Positions 1 to 10,987 are shown, counted from the first letter of the stretch. The stretch: DNA of 64,000 nt from Clostridium aceticum (GCF_001042715.1 NZ_CP009687.1:124001-188000), one strand, 5' to 3'. A program made the numbers and translations. The notes: generated by a model not told the origin, from the sequence alone.

Positions 1-191
1 AGGAAACTAAATATATATGTGGTATAATTAACATAACTTATCATTATACATTACCAAAATATACTATTGAAGATTATGGGAGCTTTGCCGATAAGTGTTA
101 TATGTACCAAATTTAATGGCGCAAGTAATTTATAAAAATAAAATCACTAAAAAACCTTTGTACTACTGAAATTAGAAAAAGGAGGAGAAAT
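1..191 (+). other. Leader upstream of the giant TIG protein
   Basis: This AT-rich stretch holds no gene I can see. A TATAAT hexamer lies at 23-28, but its -35 would fall at the window edge and cannot be judged. A strong ribosome binding site (AAAGGAGGAG) at about 178-187 serves the ATG at 192. Confidence 0.4.
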
Positions 192-3100
192 ATGAAGCGG
201 AAAATCAGGCAGAAGATATCGGTATTGATCATGGTAATAATGATAGTAACACAACTAGTTACGGTAGCCAATGCCATAGATGTGGGGGGAGGTGCTGAGG
301 TAACTGCCATCAAGTATCAAGTCGTTCGGGATAGCAATTATAACATTACACAAGCCCTAGTGGAGATTAGGGGAGAGAACTTAGTCAACCCAGTAGTGCT
401 GTTTTCTACCAACGATGGGACAAAACAAATGGGCAAAATCACCTTGAACCTTTCTAGTTTCATCCAATATAGCTTTACCCCTGAAGAAGTGGACAGCTTT
501 ACAGGTGGTATCATTATTGGAAACAAAGAATTTAATCTTGGTTTAGGAAGCTTTCCTACGATTGATGCTACCACTAAAATCGTAAATATTAGTGAAGAAG
601 ACACTTTAGTAATTAACGGAAGAAACCTTAATCAGTTTAAAGAAGAAGAAAATTTCATCATAAAAGGAGAGTATGGAAAGGCTGGGCAATTTAAGGAGTT
701 TGGAGAAGGAAATAGTGATCCCGAAAGAATTGTAATAGATAAAGCTACTCCTCCAGGAGAGCGGGGTTTGCAAAATATACGTATTATTAAAGAAAAAAAA
801 TCAGGTGTTACAATGGATCCTGAAATTGTAGTGGAATACAATTATAACAATATTTTTAGTTTTGTTAGCGACTTAAATATTAGTGATATGGAAATGTATC
901 CCAATATAGGCGCAAGAGGAGATTTGCTTTACATTAGATCTGAGGATTTTACCAAACCCTATGATGTATATTTTTTTAGTGTGGCCAATGCCTCTGCCGA
1001 ATCGTTTTCACCCACTAACAAAGCTGTTCCCGTGGGTTTTGAAGTTAAATCTTCAATAAATCCAAAGGCTTTGTTGACGGTGGAAGTTCCTCAAGGGGTT
1101 AGTCTAGGAAGTCATTATGTAATATTAGCAGAAACTATCAATGGACAAGTGGTAGCACAACAAATGATTATGAAAGATGCCACCAATCCTGCGATCTATA
1201 CCGTAGTAGATGCTACCAATCGTGCTAGGATTACCAATGTGCATCCTGCTAAAGGACCTGATATCGGAGGCACACCAGTAGGGATTGAAGGTCGAAATAT
1301 CCTAAGTTCTAGTATTAGTCCATCAGAGTTAGTGATTAATTATGCAGCAGACAAAAGAACTGTTGTGTTATCACCTAACAAACAAGAAATTATAATAACC
1401 TACAATGATGCTACCTATCAAGAGCAACCGGTTACAGTTGAGCGAAGGATTAAAGTGCAGATAGGAGGCATAGCCACCTTTGAAGAAACTGCAGATGGAA
1501 GACCTAGAGTAGAAATAGGAGCCAATGACAAACTCTATGTGGTTACTCCAAAGGTAGATGATGCTGCTACCAATCCGGACAAAGAAGTTTTAGCAGAAAT
1601 TAGAACAGTGATTAAAGAAAACAATACTGGCGGCAATGAATATATCTTTCAAGAAGTAGCTCGATGGAATAATAAGTTTATCTATGAAGCCAGTTCTATT
1701 CTCCCTATTGTAGAAACTGTTACACCTAGCAAAGTGCAATTAGATGGGGATAGATTAAAGGAAGATACTCTCGTTTCCATCAGAGGAAAGAATTTTATGG
1801 TGAACCGCTATATTAATAGTCAAGGTCAAACCATAGTAAATTATCCTAAAATCCTGATGAAAACTGCAAATGATACAGATATACATAACTACGAACTAAT
1901 GTTACAAAAACAGATTGTTGGAGGAACAGTTACGGCCAAAGTCAGTTGGAGAAGTGCTTCAGGGATCATTGAACAAGATGAAGGTGTGGAAATCCTAGTG
2001 CTTGACGACTTTGATCGGATTGTTGATGGAACGACAGGTAGGGATGTTGGTACCAGGATCGTTATGAAGATACCTAAGGATGTAGTAGCCTCTATTGGTA
2101 TGAAAAATGTACAGGTTACCAACCCAACAAGAGGCTCGCAAGAAGCAGGTCTATCTGACATACAGTTGGATAAGATAGAATTTGTTACTGCTGCAGATAA
2201 TCCTTACATCGACGAAGTGGTACCAAATATTGTGACAGTAGATGGAGGACAAGATATAGAGGTGCGGGGAAGTAACTTCTTAGAGGGAGTAAAGGTATTT
2301 ATCGATGGAAAAGAGGTGACAGGGGTAAGCAGAGAGATTGCCACTGGAGGAAACAAATTTCTCTTAAAATTTAAAGCACCCAAGGGCAGAGAGGGAGTTA
2401 CCCAATTGATGGTAATGAATCCATCGGGAGCAATGGCTGCCGCTGAATTTGTCTATGTAGATACCCTAGACAAGGATCCTAAAATAACTAGCTTTGCCCC
2501 TAACAAAGGCAGTAATGGTACATTGGTAGTGGTCAACGGGGATAATTTTCTAAAGCCAGACTCCACTACGAAAGACATTAGCGGCAATGGAATTTACCGT
2601 TTAATCGGTACTAGGATTTTATTGGATGGCCAAGATATCAATAGCTACTATAGAGAAGGCAGCAATATCGCCCTACAAAACTACACTGCTCCTGCTGGAG
2701 AACAATATCAGTTGATTCAAAGGGATGGTGTGCAGGGAGTGAAATTTGCCAACTATTATCACAGTGTCCTTTTACATGATGAAGCTAGCAATCAATACTA
2801 TACTCTAGATATAAATGCTGCGGGCAACTTAATCCTTTCCGATGGTGTACAAAATACTTATCGCATTGTCCAAGCAGTAGATGGACAGCAATCAAGATTT
2901 GTTGCAACAAAAGGAGGCGCTGAGTATAGAATTGAAGTAGGAAAGCAAGCTGGGGCTTCAGATATTCTGACCATTACAAGGGGTGCTGAAGAGACAGTGC
3001 TAAAAGTCAAAACCCCCTATGCCATTGAAAATAATATCATTATTGGTAATAGAGTACAAGTATTAACAAAAAATCAAATACTTTTTACCGTACCTCAGTT

Positions 3101-6100
3101 GGGGGTAGAAAAATGGTACAATTTATCTGTTCAAAACCCAGATACTAAAATTGATACAAGAACTGGGCAAAATGGATTTTACTATTTTAAACAACCTCAA
3201 AGAAACCCTATCATTACCACGGTTACTCCTCCTCAAGGCTCCACTGAAGGAGGGTATGCTGTCGATATTGAAGGACAAGATTTCCAAGATTTTGGAGGTG
3301 CACAGAAGAGTAGAGTATATGTTGGAGGCGTAGAGGTACCAGCGACAGACGTATCCGTAAGCACCGATGGTAGGAAAATCACCATTATCATGCCACGATA
3401 TCCAGGAGACCTAAAAGTGGAGGTGGAAAATGGAAGAAAAACAGTGCCGGTAGTGGTTGTCAACATAGACGGTGGAAACGCCAATAAACCTGATGGTTTT
3501 ACTTATGTGATTCCAACCAGTAACCCTACAATAAATCGAATTACTCCCAATAAAGGCAATGCTGCAGGAGGAGAAACTGTTCGAATATGGGGTACTGATT
3601 TTCGATTCTTTGAACCCTACGAAGATGCTAACGGTAACGCTAAATATGATTTAGGAGAAAAGTTTCAAGACCTAAATGATAATGGCAAATGGGATAATAT
3701 AGAAGGTATGGATATTGCAGAATTATCAGCAGCGGATAAAAAAATACTGCCTATGGTTTACTTTGGAAAACATAGAGCAGAGATTTTAGAGTTTTCTCAA
3801 GGTTATTTGGTGGTGAGTTTACCCACTGGTAGCAAGGGAGTAGTGGATGTATTTGTGGTGAACAATGATTTTGGTACTTCTAACAAAATGAAGTTTACTT
3901 ACGAAGCTTCTAGTCCTAGAGTTACTAACATTATTCCTCCCGAAGGAAATAAGTCCGGGAAGGTAAAAACAGAAATAAACGGTTCGGATTTTTCTAGCTC
4001 TATACTTCATATCTATAATCAAAAAACAGAAAATGAGCTGCAGCAATATGACGTTATAGAAATGCCCCTCGTGCATTTTGGAGATGTGAAAAACCCAATG
4101 ATCTCAAACAGAAGTATTGATGTAAGTGCTCTAAATGGGGGATCTATTGTTAATGGCAGAGCCAGTGTAGATGTGGGTAATATCACTGTAGATTATCAGT
4201 CAACCGCTAACAGTACAAAAGTAATACTCCAAATGACAGAGGGAGGAGAAGTGTATACCTTCCAAGTCAACGGCTATGATAATACGATAAAATATATTGA
4301 TACGGCTACCCTTAAAAATTCAAATGGAAAAGCTAGTGACAATAGCTACGAATTAGTTAGACTAGAGGTAGATCCAGTAGAACGAAAGCTCATAGTAGAG
4401 AGGGGTTACACACCTTTTCATCCTAATGCTTCTATGACTAGTGGACAAATTGTACTATATACGCCTTCTTACTACACTATTGGAAGGGTACCAGTTACTA
4501 TCAAAAACCCAGATGGCAGCAGTGCTCAGGTACAATATGAATATAAAAATCCTGATAGTAATCCTAAAATTACCAATGTTACGAAAGAAGGAGAATCTCC
4601 AGTTTTAACCACTATAGATGGTAAAGAAGTTAGGGTATTAAGGATGACCCATAAAGGTGGAAGCATTGTCAGTATTATTGGGGAGGATTTTAGAGAAAAT
4701 GCAGAAATCTATATTTCTAACATAGCTCATATTACACAAAGATCTAATAATAAGCTAGAGCATAACTCTTCTACCCAAATGACTTTTGAAATGCCCAACG
4801 TTGGAGAAAACGCAGTGGGACGTCTTCATCGAGTGATCGTTAAAAACTATGATGGCGCTTCTGCTACATCTGATGAATTAACGCCTCCTATCTATATAGA
4901 GTTCGTGAAGGGAGAATCTGATCCAGCTCTAGGAGGTATCGAGCCAAATAAAGGTCTTGTCACAGGAGGTACCCGTGTCAAAATTACTGGAAATGACTTT
5001 AGGAAGAGTATGGAGGGTTTTGAAGGAGAAGTCCTGAAGGTCTTCTTCGGAGAAACAGCAGTTGTTTATCAAGAGGGAAATAGCAGATTAGATATAGAAG
5101 ACTACAGAACCCTCCATGTAACAGTGCCCGCTGGTACAAAGCCAGGTGTTGTACCAGTAAGAGTAGAAAATCCCGATGGATCCTTAGGGGCACCGCCATT
5201 ACAGTTTACCTATATAAGCAAACCAAAAATAGACAGCATTGATCCTGAGTGGATTTTTACAAATGATACCACGACGGAAATAACTCTTGCTGGTGAAATG
5301 TTTATGTCAGGAGCAAAGGTAATACTAGGTGGTAGAATTGTTGAAGGGGGTACTACAAATTCAGAAGATACCGTGTTAGCTGAAGGGATTGTTCGCGTAC
5401 GGGATGGTAAGAACATAGATGCATCTGTAGTAGGGGGTGTAACAGCGGCCTCGGTAACTGTGGTAGATGATAAGACCATAACAGTGAGGTTTAATGAAGC
5501 GCTGGGACTACAAAATAACGATATTATCGTTGTCAACCCTGATGGTGGTATATCAGAACCTTACAAAGGCTTTAAATACCAGACACCTATACCAGACAAA
5601 CCTCTGGTACTAGAAGCTATACCGGGCTTTGAATCCACAATGCAATTGATATGGTCCAAATCAGCACCTGAGGTACTAAATGCTGCTGACAAATATGAAG
5701 TCTATGCTAAAAGATCTAGCGACAGAAACTATAGCTTTATAGCAGACACCAGAGATGCGGAGTTTTTAGTGAGGGGCTTAGAACCTGATACCCGTTATGA
5801 TTTTATGGTGAGGGCACTAAACAGCTACGGCAGTGCCTTGGAATTTGCAGAGGTCAGTGCTAGAACCTTAAGATTGAGTGAAGATGATAAATTAAAAGAC
5901 AAGTTACAAGAACTAGACAAGGAAGAGAATAAGCTGAATTATGAAGGCAAGGAAGAAGTAATCAATGGTGCCCTGGTGAAGACTATTGGAAGTCGTCAGA
6001 TTCCAACGGGTACAGGCTCTCACACCATCGATTTCTCCTTGAGTCAATACAGTAGCCACAATAAATTCATCGTAGCAATACCAGTGTCTCTGCTATCTAC

Positions 6101-6539
6101 TTTAGATAGAAACATTGTGATTACAGATGGGAATGCCAACTTCAGCTTCCCAGCTAAGAGTCTATATACCCGAGAAGTAATTCAAGGATCAGCCGGTAAT
6201 CTTGAGGATGCTTATGTACGCATCACTTTTGAAAGAGTGGCAGGTCAAGAGGCACAGGGGCTTTACTCAGCAGTTTCTAGAACCCAGAGAAGAGCCTCCA
6301 ACATCTACGGTATTGACTTTGATCTACAGGTAGGAAAAACCACTACAGCTATTAGGCAGATGCTGCAAAACGGTAACCTGGCAATCAATTTTGATGCTAG
6401 AGCCTATTCAAACGTTGATGCTGCTAAGCTCTTTATAGGAAAGTACGACCCATCTAAACACGAATTTACAAGACAAAGAAGCAGCAGCGCTACAACCACA
6501 CAAGAACCAGGAAGGTTTATGTTGTTGGCGGATAGATAA
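192..6539 (+). CDS. Giant secreted IPT/TIG-domain protein with a fibronectin type III domain
   Basis: The 2115-residue product begins with a lysine/arginine-rich signal peptide ending near VANA, so it is exported. Many IPT/TIG (immunoglobulin-like) domains follow, recognised by recurring units of the form 'I..I.P..G...GG..V.I.G..F', for example near residues 760, 1015, 1115, 1240 and 1575. Around residues 1143-1172 two Asp/Asn-rich loops (DANGNAKYD and DLNDNGKWD) look like calcium-binding EF-hand or type-3 loops. A fibronectin type III domain spans about 1798-1895 (YEVYAKR, LEPDTRYDF). The last 200 residues are not recognised. No SLH or sortase motif is visible, so attachment to the cell is unexplained. 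The following SLH genes, which may hold it at the surface, suggest a surface assembly. The start follows a good ribosome binding site at 178-187. Confidence 0.85.
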   Translation: MKRKIRQKISVLIMVIMIVTQLVTVANAIDVGGGAEVTAIKYQVVRDSNYNITQALVEIRGENLVNPVVLFSTNDGTKQMGKITLNLSSFIQYSFTPEEVDSFTGGIIIGNKEFNLGLGSFPTIDATTKIVNISEEDTLVINGRNLNQFKEEENFIIKGEYGKAGQFKEFGEGNSDPERIVIDKATPPGERGLQNIRIIKEKKSGVTMDPEIVVEYNYNNIFSFVSDLNISDMEMYPNIGARGDLLYIRSEDFTKPYDVYFFSVANASAESFSPTNKAVPVGFEVKSSINPKALLTVEVPQGVSLGSHYVILAETINGQVVAQQMIMKDATNPAIYTVVDATNRARITNVHPAKGPDIGGTPVGIEGRNILSSSISPSELVINYAADKRTVVLSPNKQEIIITYNDATYQEQPVTVERRIKVQIGGIATFEETADGRPRVEIGANDKLYVVTPKVDDAATNPDKEVLAEIRTVIKENNTGGNEYIFQEVARWNNKFIYEASSILPIVETVTPSKVQLDGDRLKEDTLVSIRGKNFMVNRYINSQGQTIVNYPKILMKTANDTDIHNYELMLQKQIVGGTVTAKVSWRSASGIIEQDEGVEILVLDDFDRIVDGTTGRDVGTRIVMKIPKDVVASIGMKNVQVTNPTRGSQEAGLSDIQLDKIEFVTAADNPYIDEVVPNIVTVDGGQDIEVRGSNFLEGVKVFIDGKEVTGVSREIATGGNKFLLKFKAPKGREGVTQLMVMNPSGAMAAAEFVYVDTLDKDPKITSFAPNKGSNGTLVVVNGDNFLKPDSTTKDISGNGIYRLIGTRILLDGQDINSYYREGSNIALQNYTAPAGEQYQLIQRDGVQGVKFANYYHSVLLHDEASNQYYTLDINAAGNLILSDGVQNTYRIVQAVDGQQSRFVATKGGAEYRIEVGKQAGASDILTITRGAEETVLKVKTPYAIENNIIIGNRVQVLTKNQILFTVPQLGVEKWYNLSVQNPDTKIDTRTGQNGFYYFKQPQRNPIITTVTPPQGSTEGGYAVDIEGQDFQDFGGAQKSRVYVGGVEVPATDVSVSTDGRKITIIMPRYPGDLKVEVENGRKTVPVVVVNIDGGNANKPDGFTYVIPTSNPTINRITPNKGNAAGGETVRIWGTDFRFFEPYEDANGNAKYDLGEKFQDLNDNGKWDNIEGMDIAELSAADKKILPMVYFGKHRAEILEFSQGYLVVSLPTGSKGVVDVFVVNNDFGTSNKMKFTYEASSPRVTNIIPPEGNKSGKVKTEINGSDFSSSILHIYNQKTENELQQYDVIEMPLVHFGDVKNPMISNRSIDVSALNGGSIVNGRASVDVGNITVDYQSTANSTKVILQMTEGGEVYTFQVNGYDNTIKYIDTATLKNSNGKASDNSYELVRLEVDPVERKLIVERGYTPFHPNASMTSGQIVLYTPSYYTIGRVPVTIKNPDGSSAQVQYEYKNPDSNPKITNVTKEGESPVLTTIDGKEVRVLRMTHKGGSIVSIIGEDFRENAEIYISNIAHITQRSNNKLEHNSSTQMTFEMPNVGENAVGRLHRVIVKNYDGASATSDELTPPIYIEFVKGESDPALGGIEPNKGLVTGGTRVKITGNDFRKSMEGFEGEVLKVFFGETAVVYQEGNSRLDIEDYRTLHVTVPAGTKPGVVPVRVENPDGSLGAPPLQFTYISKPKIDSIDPEWIFTNDTTTEITLAGEMFMSGAKVILGGRIVEGGTTNSEDTVLAEGIVRVRDGKNIDASVVGGVTAASVTVVDDKTITVRFNEALGLQNNDIIVVNPDGGISEPYKGFKYQTPIPDKPLVLEAIPGFESTMQLIWSKSAPEVLNAADKYEVYAKRSSDRNYSFIADTRDAEFLVRGLEPDTRYDFMVRALNSYGSALEFAEVSARTLRLSEDDKLKDKLQELDKEENKLNYEGKEEVINGALVKTIGSRQIPTGTGSHTIDFSLSQYSSHNKFIVAIPVSLLSTLDRNIVITDGNANFSFPAKSLYTREVIQGSAGNLEDAYVRITFERVAGQEAQGLYSAVSRTQRRASNIYGIDFDLQVGKTTTAIRQMLQNGNLAINFDARAYSNVDAAKLFIGKYDPSKHEFTRQRSSSATTTQEPGRFMLLADR

Positions 6540-6550
6540 GACTACTTGCA

Positions 6551-6575
6551 GGGCGGGTTTTTCTACCCGCCCTTT
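6551..6575 (+). terminator. Hairpin with short T-run after the TIG gene
   Basis: An 8-bp perfect stem (GGGCGGGT at 6551-6558 with ACCCGCCC at 6565-6572) is followed by only three T residues. It is probably a weak or leaky terminator, because I see no promoter between it and the next gene. Confidence 0.6.
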
Positions 6576-6643
6576 AACACAACAAAATTGAGAAACAAGG
6601 CAAATGAAACGTTCCCTTGTATTCTCAAAAAAGGAGGGATCCC

Positions 6644-9451
6644 ATGAAATTTCTAAAGAAAAAAAGAAGTCTAAGCATTGTTCTGACAATCATCTTTATC
6701 CTACAATTTCTACCTTATACAACCTTTGCCATAGATACCTTAAGTCCATATCCAGCCCACAATGGACTGCAAAACGGCGGGGATCTATACAGAAGCATTA
6801 ACTTTACTGACATTAATAACCATTGGGGAAAGGCACATATTCAAGAAGCAGCTGGCTTATCCTTGATGAAAGGGACGGGAAACCAAAGGTTTCAACCAGA
6901 CCAGCAACTTACTCGCCTAGAGGCCTTGACAATTTTGGTTAAAGCTATAGGTGAAGATGAAGAGGCACAAAGATTGGGAGAGCAACAAATGCCTCCAAGA
7001 GTGAGGGACATTGTGGTGCTAAGCACGGCAGAACACTGGGGAAGGGGCTACCTGCAAGTGGCACTACAAAACAACATTGTAACTCCTCAGGAAGTCAATG
7101 AAATCATGAATCTGACACCTCAACAAATGGAGAACCTTCAACAGCAGGTTGAAAACCGTTTAGCGACTTATGAAGGTCGAGAATTGACACCAGCAGAAAT
7201 GACAAACCTACAAAACCAAATTACTGAACAGCTAGAGACTCGCAGCACATGGAGTCGTCCAGTGAGTCGTCAACAGGCTGCCGCTTGGATTGCTAGAGCA
7301 TTGGATCTAGAGGGAATTTATGGCGCCGATATGAGAAGGGTAAATGCATTTAATGATATGAACCAAATGGATACAGAAAAGATTCCTCTAGTAGAGGCAG
7401 TACTGCAAAAAGGCATTATGTCTGGCACCTCCAGTAATACCTTTGCCCCTGGACAATCTCTTACTAGGGCAGAGATGGCTGCAACGATAGCAAAATTTCA
7501 CGAAGAACTACTAGGGCAAAGAGGACTAATAAAAAAACAAGGAGAAATTATTGCAGTAGAAGAACTGCAACATGAAGGCAGCACTAAAAAAGTATTTACC
7601 ATAGAAAATCATGATAACAGCAAAAATCTTATCGTTACAGAAACTTCATTAAGAGATTTTCCCGTACGAAAACAAGGAAATTTAGCTTTATCCAATACCC
7701 TTCAGATGGGTGATTTGATTCGCTACTATATCAATCAAAACGATGAAGTAATCTATGCCTCGATGGACTCCACTGCAACAACCATCATAGAAGGCTTTGT
7801 GGAGACCCTTGATGCAGACAGTCGCCAACTGGTAATCGCAGATTTTCAAGACAAGCGACATATTTTGCAGGTACAGCCCTCTGCCAAGATACAAATCAAC
7901 GGTAAAGATGTGGCTTTAGACCAGCTGCTATATGGGATGGAGGTAAAGGTCACAACAGTAGGAGACAGAACCACAGATGTACAAGGCTATCTAGAAGAAG
8001 ATCCTGATCGCCATGGATACATTCCCCCTGGCAGCAGAACTAAAGTAGGAGATATACTCTTTATTGACAGTAATACAGTGGAAATTAGGAGTGGGGGAGT
8101 TAGAGAAAGGTACAAAATCACTACGGGAACCCGTGTTTTAAGAAGTGAAAGACCTGCAAATCTTTTTGAAATAAAGACTGGGGATCGAGTAATGCTCTTC
8201 TTCAATGATATCTATAGCCCAGACATCGCCACCATCAGAGTAGAAGACCATGAAAGACATATAACTGGTGTATATCGAGGACAGATAGAACAAGTAGACC
8301 AAAGAAACAGAGAAGTTGTTCTAAAGAATGTTAGCACCTATCAACAAGGCAGATGGGTGAAGCATCCTCAGGATCAAGTGAAGCTTAAGGCGGAGGGAAA
8401 CCTTCTTTATGAGGGAACAGAGCAGGTGACATTAAGAGACTTGACTACTAGAAGAGACCAAGAGGCCTATGTGGCGGTAGAAAGCAGCTATGGGGTTCCA
8501 AGAGTAGCAAAAATGTTGCTAAAGCAAGGTTCTTCCGTAGTTTATGAAAGCACCATCAGTGATGTACAGTACAGTACAGGAAGGATGGTGGTAGACAACA
8601 CTGGTTTCACCTTCCATCCAGGAACCATTGTTGTAAAAAACAACCGCTTAGTGGACACGTTGAACCTAGATTTAAGACAAAATGTCTATGTAGCAGCAGA
8701 TATTCTTAGAGGAAGTAGAAACGCCTCCTTTGTCTCTATAGAATATACTGGTATGTTGGAGGATCGCATCGATGCTACGCGTCTGGTGATTTATAGAGGA
8801 CTTGTGGAGGATATTCACCACTACGGTATTACTATAGGAAGATTAGGCTATCGATTAGATTATCTCAGACTAGAGGACAACCAGTGGACAGAGGTTTCCA
8901 GCAGAAGAAGAGTCACCTTAACAGAGGATACATTTATATTTGACAGTGAACTAAAGCAGGAAATAGACCCTAGCCACTTTATCGACACACGCTTCATTGA
9001 TCCAGAGGAGATCGAAGACGATGAACTGAGAAGACGAATCGAAGATCGTTTCTATGTTGATAAAGCAGCATACTTTATAGTAAAGGAAACCCATGTAGAG
9101 GGAGAAATTTACGAAGAAGTATTGGCATTGAATCTAACCCCTGTCAGCATCCATGAGAGAGGAAGACTTCATATCGAACATAGTGCCATTGGGGAGATTA
9201 CAGACATCAACCTCGATACTCAAACCATTACCCTGGGCAATGTAAGACATTGGAACAGCCTAAACAGACGTTGGGAAACCGTGAGAACGCCAGAAACCAT
9301 CACCACCGACAAGGCAGTAATTTTGATCAACGATAACCCAATTACCAAGGATGAGCTTTATAGAATAAGAAGAAATGCAAAAGCCTATGTGGTGAAGAGC
9401 AAGAACGTCTCCACTGGTGACGATGGCTATGTCATCATCGTAGAACAATAA
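6644..9451 (+). CDS. Secreted SLH-domain protein with a long repeat region
   Basis: The start is the ATG at 6644, preceded by AAGGAGGG at 6631-6638; an in-frame TTG at 6617 lies upstream of that site and is unlikely. The 935-residue product has a signal peptide (KKKRSLSIVL to TTFA). Three SLH domains at about residues 50-105, 120-220 and 225-285 include the typical TRAEMAATI motif. SLH domains bind secondary cell-wall polysaccharide in Gram-positive bacteria. After them come about seven divergent beta-rich units of 75-95 residues, which resemble the repeats of the SLH protein at 21226-23130. The gene runs 12 nt before the next SLH gene, so the two are probably co-transcribed. Its role is likely structural or adhesive. 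Confidence 0.85.
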   Translation: MKFLKKKRSLSIVLTIIFILQFLPYTTFAIDTLSPYPAHNGLQNGGDLYRSINFTDINNHWGKAHIQEAAGLSLMKGTGNQRFQPDQQLTRLEALTILVKAIGEDEEAQRLGEQQMPPRVRDIVVLSTAEHWGRGYLQVALQNNIVTPQEVNEIMNLTPQQMENLQQQVENRLATYEGRELTPAEMTNLQNQITEQLETRSTWSRPVSRQQAAAWIARALDLEGIYGADMRRVNAFNDMNQMDTEKIPLVEAVLQKGIMSGTSSNTFAPGQSLTRAEMAATIAKFHEELLGQRGLIKKQGEIIAVEELQHEGSTKKVFTIENHDNSKNLIVTETSLRDFPVRKQGNLALSNTLQMGDLIRYYINQNDEVIYASMDSTATTIIEGFVETLDADSRQLVIADFQDKRHILQVQPSAKIQINGKDVALDQLLYGMEVKVTTVGDRTTDVQGYLEEDPDRHGYIPPGSRTKVGDILFIDSNTVEIRSGGVRERYKITTGTRVLRSERPANLFEIKTGDRVMLFFNDIYSPDIATIRVEDHERHITGVYRGQIEQVDQRNREVVLKNVSTYQQGRWVKHPQDQVKLKAEGNLLYEGTEQVTLRDLTTRRDQEAYVAVESSYGVPRVAKMLLKQGSSVVYESTISDVQYSTGRMVVDNTGFTFHPGTIVVKNNRLVDTLNLDLRQNVYVAADILRGSRNASFVSIEYTGMLEDRIDATRLVIYRGLVEDIHHYGITIGRLGYRLDYLRLEDNQWTEVSSRRRVTLTEDTFIFDSELKQEIDPSHFIDTRFIDPEEIEDDELRRRIEDRFYVDKAAYFIVKETHVEGEIYEEVLALNLTPVSIHERGRLHIEHSAIGEITDINLDTQTITLGNVRHWNSLNRRWETVRTPETITTDKAVILINDNPITKDELYRIRRNAKAYVVKSKNVSTGDDGYVIIVEQ

Positions 9452-9463
9452 GGGGGAGCGCAT

Positions 9464-10942
9464 ATGAGAAAACTAGCAGCGAAAACAATACTGACACTGT
9501 TATTGACTTTGTCTTTGGGCATACAAAGCTACGCCCTTGAAATCCCTGGATATGAAGGGGGAATACAAAATGAAATGACCTATCGAGAGGTGATCTTTGT
9601 CACTGGAGAACCTATTGTAGTACAAGGAACTGTAACCGTTCAAGACAGAGCAGATCGTATTACTTATACTTACAGAAACCTAAGCAATGCTGAAAAAAAT
9701 GTCACTTTAACTCGAAATGTTACATTGACAAAAGAAACTGTAGCCAATGGTAAGGACCAAAAAACAGAAGTGTTATCCCTGAGTCGCTATAGAGAAACTA
9801 TTAATGCCAATGGGGTAAGATATGAGACCACAGAAGCGCAGCATCCATGGAGTAAAGCCCAAGTGTTCCATGAAAAGCCCGGGGTCACCTATTTTGCAGG
9901 CAACTGGGATGGTACCAAGGTTTATACCATCAATAGAAATGAAGGCACAGTAATAGTAGAAAGCCAAGGCACAGTGGTGGGTTATGACCACCACTGGGGT
10001 GCCACCCAAACACAGACCATCCAGCACTATATTCAATATCAGCGAAATGGCAACAATGGAGAAGACGGTCTATCCTGGGAAGGCACAGCAGAAGTAAGCG
10101 TGGTTCATAACCGTACCAAGGATTATAATTATGAAGCAAATGCTCCTTCTCAGATTAGCTTTAGAGGAGGATACTTGCTGACAGAAAAAGAAGAAAACAT
10201 ATTAAAGTACAGCTACAACCTTCCTAGATTAGGGGAGAATGGTAGCCAGCTTATAGGCAGGAATACCGATACCAACAGCATAACCTTGTATACCAACCCT
10301 ATCAATAAAAGACTTACAATTCCCGCTATGAGGGATGTATCTGGACATTGGTTAGAAAGAGAAGTGCTGCTTTTAGCCAGCCTAGAAGCACTATCTCCCA
10401 CCAACACTAACTTTGGTCCTGACCTACCTATGAGCCGTGGAGAATTTGCTAAGGCACTGGGTGTGGTGATGGGGATAGAAAAAGAGGCACAACCTACTGT
10501 AAGACAGAGAAGCGTAAGAACAGCAGAGGAACCACCTGCCATCTTCGTAGATGTACCTAAGCAGGATGCAAACCAGAAATATATTGAAGCTATTTACGAA
10601 AGAGGTGTTATGAAGGGTGTAGGGAAAGATCACTTTCTACCAAATCAAAGTATCACCAGAGCAGAGGCAACAGTAGCTATTATCAAGGCAGTGGGCTTTG
10701 AAGGACTGGCACCTATACAACAATACGCTACTGGCTATATCGATGATCATGTAGTACCTTTGTGGGCACGAGATGCTGTCTATCTATCAAGGGAATTAGG
10801 ATTGATAGAGGATGCTAACGGTTACTTTCAACCCAACAGAGCTCTTACAAAGGCAGAAGCAGTAGAGATACTGACCAACCTTATTCATTACTTACAAAGA
10901 GATATAAGGTATGATTACAGAGAGAGAATATTAAATTACTAA
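9464..10942 (+). CDS. Secreted protein with C-terminal SLH domains
   Basis: The 492-residue product has a clear signal peptide (KTILTLLLTLSLG to SYA). Residues 25-285 form an unrecognised, probably beta-rich domain. Three SLH domains occupy about 285-490, with motifs such as MSRGEFAKAL, ITRAEATVAI and LTKAEAVEIL. The SLH block is at the C-terminus, whereas in the upstream neighbour it is N-terminal. A GGGGGAG ribosome binding site sits just before the ATG, 12 nt after the previous stop, which points to one transcript. The protein is probably held on the cell wall non-covalently; the function of the N-terminal domain is unknown. Confidence 0.85.
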   Translation: MRKLAAKTILTLLLTLSLGIQSYALEIPGYEGGIQNEMTYREVIFVTGEPIVVQGTVTVQDRADRITYTYRNLSNAEKNVTLTRNVTLTKETVANGKDQKTEVLSLSRYRETINANGVRYETTEAQHPWSKAQVFHEKPGVTYFAGNWDGTKVYTINRNEGTVIVESQGTVVGYDHHWGATQTQTIQHYIQYQRNGNNGEDGLSWEGTAEVSVVHNRTKDYNYEANAPSQISFRGGYLLTEKEENILKYSYNLPRLGENGSQLIGRNTDTNSITLYTNPINKRLTIPAMRDVSGHWLEREVLLLASLEALSPTNTNFGPDLPMSRGEFAKALGVVMGIEKEAQPTVRQRSVRTAEEPPAIFVDVPKQDANQKYIEAIYERGVMKGVGKDHFLPNQSITRAEATVAIIKAVGFEGLAPIQQYATGYIDDHVVPLWARDAVYLSRELGLIEDANGYFQPNRALTKAEAVEILTNLIHYLQRDIRYDYRERILNY

Positions 10943-10957
10943 AAGGAAAAAAATAGA

Positions 10958-10987
10958 TTGAAAACCCCCTTTGAAAAAGGATATAAT
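10958..10987 (+). promoter_or_regulatory. SigA-type promoter for the coiled-coil gene
   Basis: TTGAAA (10958-10963) and a perfect TATAAT (10982-10987) are separated by 18 bp. Transcription would begin about 30 nt before the TTG start at 11020, so the small gene has its own promoter. Confidence 0.7.
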
